Assembly (NCBI GenBank): GCA_024400305.1
Contig: JAKSMX010000003.1
Coordinates: 1 to 64,000, forward strand
DNA: 64,000 nucleotides
Origin: Bacteroidales bacterium
GTDB taxonomy: Bacteria; Bacteroidota; Bacteroidia; Bacteroidales; F082
Direction of reading: 5' to 3'
This document shows positions 60,076-64,000 of this stretch, in pieces. The notes under the pieces were generated by a model, which saw nothing but the letters and a program-made list of their open reading frames with translations, was not told the origin of the DNA and did no database searches. Each line of letters begins with the position of its first letter. Within the stretch, counting starts at the first letter, position 1. The position numbers were made by a program, and so were the translations under genes.

Positions 60076-63000
60076 TTAGTTTGTTTCTGTTGCCGGGCAC
60101 ATGTCGGCTTCGCCTCCATGTACCCGGTTATTAAGATAGTGCCTTACAGGCACCTCTTCCACTTCTATTTCATCGCTAAGATAAACAAGGTACGCCTTAA
60201 TGTCTTGATTTCCATTCATTTCACGAAGCGCAACCATGTAATCCTGAAGCTGCTGATGATATTTCTCGTTGTGTTTTCCAGTCTTGTAATCTATCAGGAT
60301 GACACCGTTTCTCGTCACCGCATAACGGTCGGGACGGACAACACTGCCGAAGGAGGTGTGAATATCCATCTCGTTCAATACAACGGCATCGTCAGAATAT
60401 GCGGGCTTAAGGCATTCGATATCAGTCATTTTCTTGAATATCGAAATGAGCTTGGCCGCCTGTTCTTCGTCCAATGTCCCGTCGTTGATATACGGTCTCA
60501 CGGCACGTCCGGCATCGGCAACAGTTCGTATTTTCGAGAAAATCTCATGCACGAGCGAGCCCCATTCATCGGGCATGAACGTGCCGTTCTTCGACCAAAT
60601 CATCGTCGGGTCGGGTTCAACGGAAAGTTTCTCAAACCAATTCAACGATTTCGGAGCCGGTTCTGATTCGTCAAGTTCAAGAATGTCAATATCTTTGCCC
60701 TTTGAATCGGATTCGTTTTCATTTCTGAAATCAGCGTTGCCAAATGTAAAGATTCTGCGGTCATCTCTTTCCTCAACGTTTATCTCATCCCTTTTCAAAA
60801 AATAATCATCAAACCGAATTTCTTCGTCTTCCTTTTTAATATGTTGAATATCAAGGTTATCTTTAAAGAAATCGTTGAAGATATTATAACCGGTATCGGT
60901 CTTTGAAACCTTGTCGGTCGTGTAAATGTAAAGCCGTTCCTTGGCACGTGTCATTGAGACATACATCACGTCAAGGGTATCGAGCATCGATTTCTGTTCT
61001 TCACGCTTCAGAATGTCTTCATATTCAGTGCCTTGCAGTTCGGTTTTGCTTATCGGAAGGAGGAAAGCGTCAAGATACGGAATGTCTTTCGCGTTTTTGT
61101 CGTCAGCGCATTGAATCCACATCTCTTTCTTTGTAAAACCCTGTTTCGTCTTCAGCATTGTGTCGGCGAAAGGATACATCACAATCTTAAATTCAAGTCC
61201 TTTGGATTTGTGTATCGTCATGATATTCACGCAGTTAAGTTCGCCAGTAATTTGAACCGAAAGGCTGCCTTTCTTCCTTTCCCAATAATCCATGAAAGCG
61301 TCAACGCCACCGCTGTGACTGCATTGCCAGTCGTAAAGCATATTCATGAAATACTGGACAAAAACATCTTCCAAGATATTGAAATCATAAAACTTACAAA
61401 GCTGAACGCACAAATCATAAAGGCTATACGCTTGATTATGAATTGATTGCAATTCATTGTGCAATGATTTTTCAAGTCTGACATTTTTGTTATCGAAAAC
61501 CAACGGCATGAAGCGGTCTTCGTGTGTCTTTTCAAAAAAGTAAGACATCGTCTTCATGGTGACAGGGTTATCGTCATTGACAAAATACTGTAAAGTACTG
61601 ACAATCAATTGAATTTTGTCAGATGTTTGAAGTTGCACCGACTCGGCGGAAATCACCTCAACGCCATTTTCGACAAGATAATTCGCGATTTCCGTTCCTT
61701 CGCGATTTGAGCGAACTTGAATCGTAATATCTTTATATTCAACACCTTCTGAATGCAATTCCGCAATCCTCGAAAGCATTGACTCATAAACTTTCTCCTT
61801 GTAATCCTTTGTATCAAGCTCACCCGAAAAAAGTTCAACCGAAACAAGTCCGCCGTCCTTGGAATTATAAATCTGTTCCGTGTCGTCGAAAACATGTTCA
61901 AGATTTGTATTGACATCCGCAGTTGCCAAATATCGTTCGGCGAAACGGAAAAACGTGTTGTTGAACTTGATGATGTTCCTGCATGAACGGTAATTCGTTG
62001 ACAACGACTTTTTGTCAGCCGAACTGACGAATTGCTCCTCACAGCTCGCCGCAAATTCGCTTTTCGGAAGGTTGTAAATCTTCGGGAGACTGATAATCTG
62101 CTCGACCTCGCCGCTCCTGAAACGGTAAATGGACTGTTTTGCGTCGCCGACGATGAGGTTCATGTTGCCTTGCGCGAGGCTGTTGTCAACCAGCGGAAGG
62201 AAATTCTGCCATTGAAGCACCGAAGTGTCCTGAAACTCATCGATGAAATAATGCTTGTACCTCTCTCCGATCCGCTCATAAATAAACGGCACCGAGCAGT
62301 CGCCGAGGACATCGGAAATTCGTTTGTTAAACTCCGAGATATGAACCTGCGAGCTGTCGGCGATATATTCTTTTATCAGCTCAAATATATGATTCCTAAG
62401 TACATACAGATACAAATCCTTTTCAATCAGTTTGAAAACGAATTGTCGGCACGAAAGATTCCTGTATCTTTCGACGGCGTTTTGGAAACAACAAAGCATC
62501 TCGTCACCAACGATTCTGCTTTTCTTGTTTTTCCAATCGTTCTCGCCGGAAAGAATCTTGTCTGTCGTTGCCGTAGTGACGCAGTTTTCGCGTTTCTGCA
62601 TCTTTTTAATGACACTCGGCAAACCTCTCGACTTCAGGGCATAATCGTCATCAGAAACGCCGAGTTCGTTTTCTTTTTGTCGTAACTCATTGATTATGTT
62701 GTCGATATTTTCATCGATGACTTTGTATTCACTGTGAACGTATTTCTTTATTTCGTTGTATTTCTGTTCGTCAATCTTGGTTATTTCCTTGTCATCACCT
62801 TTTTTATATGCGTCTTCCTTCAACAGTTTCCCTATGAAATCGCCGATTATCGACTTCACATTCCACGAAGTCTCTTCAGAAAGATTATATTCGACAAATT
62901 GAGATAAGACGTTGGTAATAAACTTGTTATGACCGATTTCGTCTGAAAGAAGCTGGATTATTTCATCAACGAGGTCATCGTCATCGAGCATGACGGAATA

Positions 63001-63423
63001 CTGGCTTGGAAGGTCGAGTTCGCGGGCGAAACTGCGTGACAAGTGCTGCACAAAGCTGTCGATAGTACTTACCGACATATCGCTGTAGTTATGTAAAATC
63101 TTGGTATATAATATTTTACATCTTTCAATGAGGACTTGCTCCGTCACGCCGGTCTTCTCCAACAGAAAGTTTTTCATCAGTTTGATTCCGGTTTCCGTTG
63201 AATTATCAATAATTCCGAGAAGGAAATTTAATATCTTGGTTTTCATCTCGTTGGCGGCTTTATTCGTAAACGTCACCGCAAGAATTTCGCGGTAGGCGTC
63301 AGAATTGTCGCCGAGACAAATCGCCAAATATTCCTTCACTATCGTGAAAGTCTTTCCAGATCCAGCCGAAGCCGTGTAAATCTTAAAAGGTCTGTCATTT
63401 GGGTTCATTTGCTTCATTATCAA
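60076..63423 (-). CDS. RecB/AddA-like UvrD-family helicase-nuclease
   Basis: 1115 residues. Motif I is TASAGSGKTFTIVKEYL near residue 17, motif Ia/Ib region is LAVTFTNKAANEMK near 49, motif II is YFIDEFQDTSVLQW near 378, motif III is VGDAKQSIYRFR near 420 and motif VI is YVSMTRAKERLYIYT near 825. The C-terminal 230 residues are a PD-(D/E)XK nuclease with VRPDRYAVTRNGVILIDYKTGKHNEKYHQQLQDYMVAL near 1030. This is the AddA/RecB architecture for processing double-strand breaks; the partner AddB is not in the window. The start overlaps the end of the TamB-like gene by up to 29 bases, with Met1, Met3 or Met6 possible. Confidence 0.92.
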   Translation of the reverse strand: MIMKQMNPNDRPFKIYTASAGSGKTFTIVKEYLAICLGDNSDAYREILAVTFTNKAANEMKTKILNFLLGIIDNSTETGIKLMKNFLLEKTGVTEQVLIERCKILYTKILHNYSDMSVSTIDSFVQHLSRSFARELDLPSQYSVMLDDDDLVDEIIQLLSDEIGHNKFITNVLSQFVEYNLSEETSWNVKSIIGDFIGKLLKEDAYKKGDDKEITKIDEQKYNEIKKYVHSEYKVIDENIDNIINELRQKENELGVSDDDYALKSRGLPSVIKKMQKRENCVTTATTDKILSGENDWKNKKSRIVGDEMLCCFQNAVERYRNLSCRQFVFKLIEKDLYLYVLRNHIFELIKEYIADSSQVHISEFNKRISDVLGDCSVPFIYERIGERYKHYFIDEFQDTSVLQWQNFLPLVDNSLAQGNMNLIVGDAKQSIYRFRSGEVEQIISLPKIYNLPKSEFAASCEEQFVSSADKKSLSTNYRSCRNIIKFNNTFFRFAERYLATADVNTNLEHVFDDTEQIYNSKDGGLVSVELFSGELDTKDYKEKVYESMLSRIAELHSEGVEYKDITIQVRSNREGTEIANYLVENGVEVISAESVQLQTSDKIQLIVSTLQYFVNDDNPVTMKTMSYFFEKTHEDRFMPLVFDNKNVRLEKSLHNELQSIHNQAYSLYDLCVQLCKFYDFNILEDVFVQYFMNMLYDWQCSHSGGVDAFMDYWERKKGSLSVQITGELNCVNIMTIHKSKGLEFKIVMYPFADTMLKTKQGFTKKEMWIQCADDKNAKDIPYLDAFLLPISKTELQGTEYEDILKREEQKSMLDTLDVMYVSMTRAKERLYIYTTDKVSKTDTGYNIFNDFFKDNLDIQHIKKEDEEIRFDDYFLKRDEINVEERDDRRIFTFGNADFRNENESDSKGKDIDILELDESEPAPKSLNWFEKLSVEPDPTMIWSKNGTFMPDEWGSLVHEIFSKIRTVADAGRAVRPYINDGTLDEEQAAKLISIFKKMTDIECLKPAYSDDAVVLNEMDIHTSFGSVVRPDRYAVTRNGVILIDYKTGKHNEKYHQQLQDYMVALREMNGNQDIKAYLVYLSDEIEVEEVPVRHYLNNRVHGGEADMCPATETN

Positions 63424-64000
63424 TTATATCGTTTTCGTTGTTTTTCTTGTTTTTCCTGTCTTTTTTCTCCTTTTTGTCTTTCTTCTTGTCGTTGTTTTTT
63501 TTCTGTTTCGTGAATATTTCGCTGAATCTGTCGAAGTTTTGCGACAAGGAGATACCAAGCCCCTGCGTGTAATCAGAGATATTTTCGTAAGAATAATAGT
63601 TCGAGTTATTATTTGTATTTGTGTGATTATAAGCCTTGAGACTCAGTCTCTTACTTAATTTGTAAGTCACGTCAATGTCGCCCACTATATTATTTGTGTT
63701 GTTTGTTGTGCTGTTGGTTTCTCTAATCACCCCGAAGTTTCCTTCGACGGTGAGGCGGTCGTCGAACAGCTGTGTTGACAATGCGACTTCGATTTCTTCG
63801 TTGGAAAAGTTGTCGAACGACTTGTAATTGACACCGATGTCGAAATTATTTGAAAGCTGTGATAACCAGCTGTTTAACGCACCGGTAATGACATTGTAAT
63901 AGGCCGATGTGCCCATGTTTGCAAAGTTCAGGGCATTAGAATTTGCAAACGAGCCGAGCACCATCAGCGAAAGTACATGCTGCGCCATGACGGTTTGATT
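63395..64000 (-). CDS. TamB-like translocation/assembly protein, C-terminal part
   Basis: At least 201 residues; the frame is still open at the right edge, so the N-terminus lies outside. NQTVMAQHVLSLMVLGSFA and the following SWLSQLSNNFDIGVNYKSFDNFSNEEIEVALSTQLFDDRLTVEGNFGV match the conserved end of the TamB (DUF490) domain, which forms a beta-taco that carries lipids or helps assemble outer-membrane proteins. After it, the protein has an unusual very basic Lys/Asp/Asn tail (KKKDKKEKKDRKNKKNNEND) of about 40 residues. The end overlaps the start of the helicase gene. Confidence 0.85.
   Translation of the reverse strand, partial: NQTVMAQHVLSLMVLGSFANSNALNFANMGTSAYYNVITGALNSWLSQLSNNFDIGVNYKSFDNFSNEEIEVALSTQLFDDRLTVEGNFGVIRETNSTTNNTNNIVGDIDVTYKLSKRLSLKAYNHTNTNNNSNYYSYENISDYTQGLGISLSQNFDRFSEIFTKQKKNNDKKKDKKEKKDRKNKKNNENDIIDNEANEPK

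Noticed and set aside
1-64000. CRISPR array, tRNA or rRNA genes, or an insertion sequence
   Set aside because: No regularly spaced repeats, no cloverleaf with conserved TTC loop, no rRNA signature and no transposase frame were recognised on either strand.

Overview
The window reads as chromosomal DNA of a member of the Bacteroidota, most likely an uncultured Bacteroidales-like lineage. The evidence is: repeated promoters of the TAnnTTTG type about 5-8 bases before inferred transcription starts, few recognisable Shine-Dalgarno sites, a protein with a type IX secretion (T9SS) C-terminal sorting domain, and many families typical of the phylum (DUF4199, DUF3127, DUF3089, PEGA outer-membrane proteins, PorV-like barrels, split transketolase, a tricorn-type S41 protease). 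I see no prophage, CRISPR array, intact insertion sequence, tRNA or rRNA gene.

Layout. Positions 1-7400: the end of a gene with a Tyr-Gly repeat tail, a TSUP exporter, an AI-2E-type permease, the SRP RNA gene, a DUF4199/glycosyltransferase pair, two small genes, heptose genes gmhA-gmhB and a sodium:solute symporter. 7400-17800: a DUF3127 protein, then gyrA with a downstream TPR gene, divergent from clpC-cca-miaA, followed by a queuosine-precursor transporter with its own promoter and a structured leader. 17800-24000: a HAD phosphatase, a Fic protein, a nitroreductase with a lipoprotein signal, a propeller-like outer-membrane protein and an unusual FeoB. 24000-27120: thiM, a thiE-tenA fusion and thiD behind a TPP riboswitch. 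27170-32750: a compact minus-strand run (small Pmp3 protein, PAS protein, MmcQ/YjbR, DUF5131, CAT-like acetyltransferase, DUF3089 lipoprotein, AlkD-like repair protein, aldehyde dehydrogenase). 32870-45800: a membrane-anchored nuclease, a T9SS cargo protein, rarA, a C69 dipeptidase, two transketolase subunits, DUF456, a PorV-like and a helix-hairpin-helix outer-membrane protein, DUF58 and thioredoxin. 45780-55000: dnaE fused to a proofreading exonuclease, a PEGA protein, rpsP, a strongly structured RNA leader with an XRE-type regulator, and a Y-family polymerase/YolD-like pair. 55200-64000: a YitT protein, a repeat-bearing intergenic region, a tricorn-like protease, a RecB/AddA-like helicase-nuclease and the C-terminus of a TamB-like protein that runs off the right edge.

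How it fits together. Most genes are housekeeping: replication and repair (gyrA, dnaE, rarA, the Y-family polymerase, the helicase-nuclease, alkD-like), tRNA maturation (cca, miaA, queuosine salvage), proteolysis (clpC, tricorn), thiamine synthesis and envelope building. The most interesting parts are RNA and architecture: a pseudoknot-capable leader before the queuosine-precursor transporter, a roughly 160-base RNA with mutually exclusive helices before the XRE gene, a FeoB whose GTPase P-loop is degenerate and preceded by a four-cysteine motif, the exonuclease-polymerase fusion in DnaE, and repeats that run into coding sequence (Tyr-Gly hexamer at the left edge, 9-base repeat at the DUF58 start). 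Several gene starts were moved from the longest open frame because a promoter -7 element lies inside the longer version.
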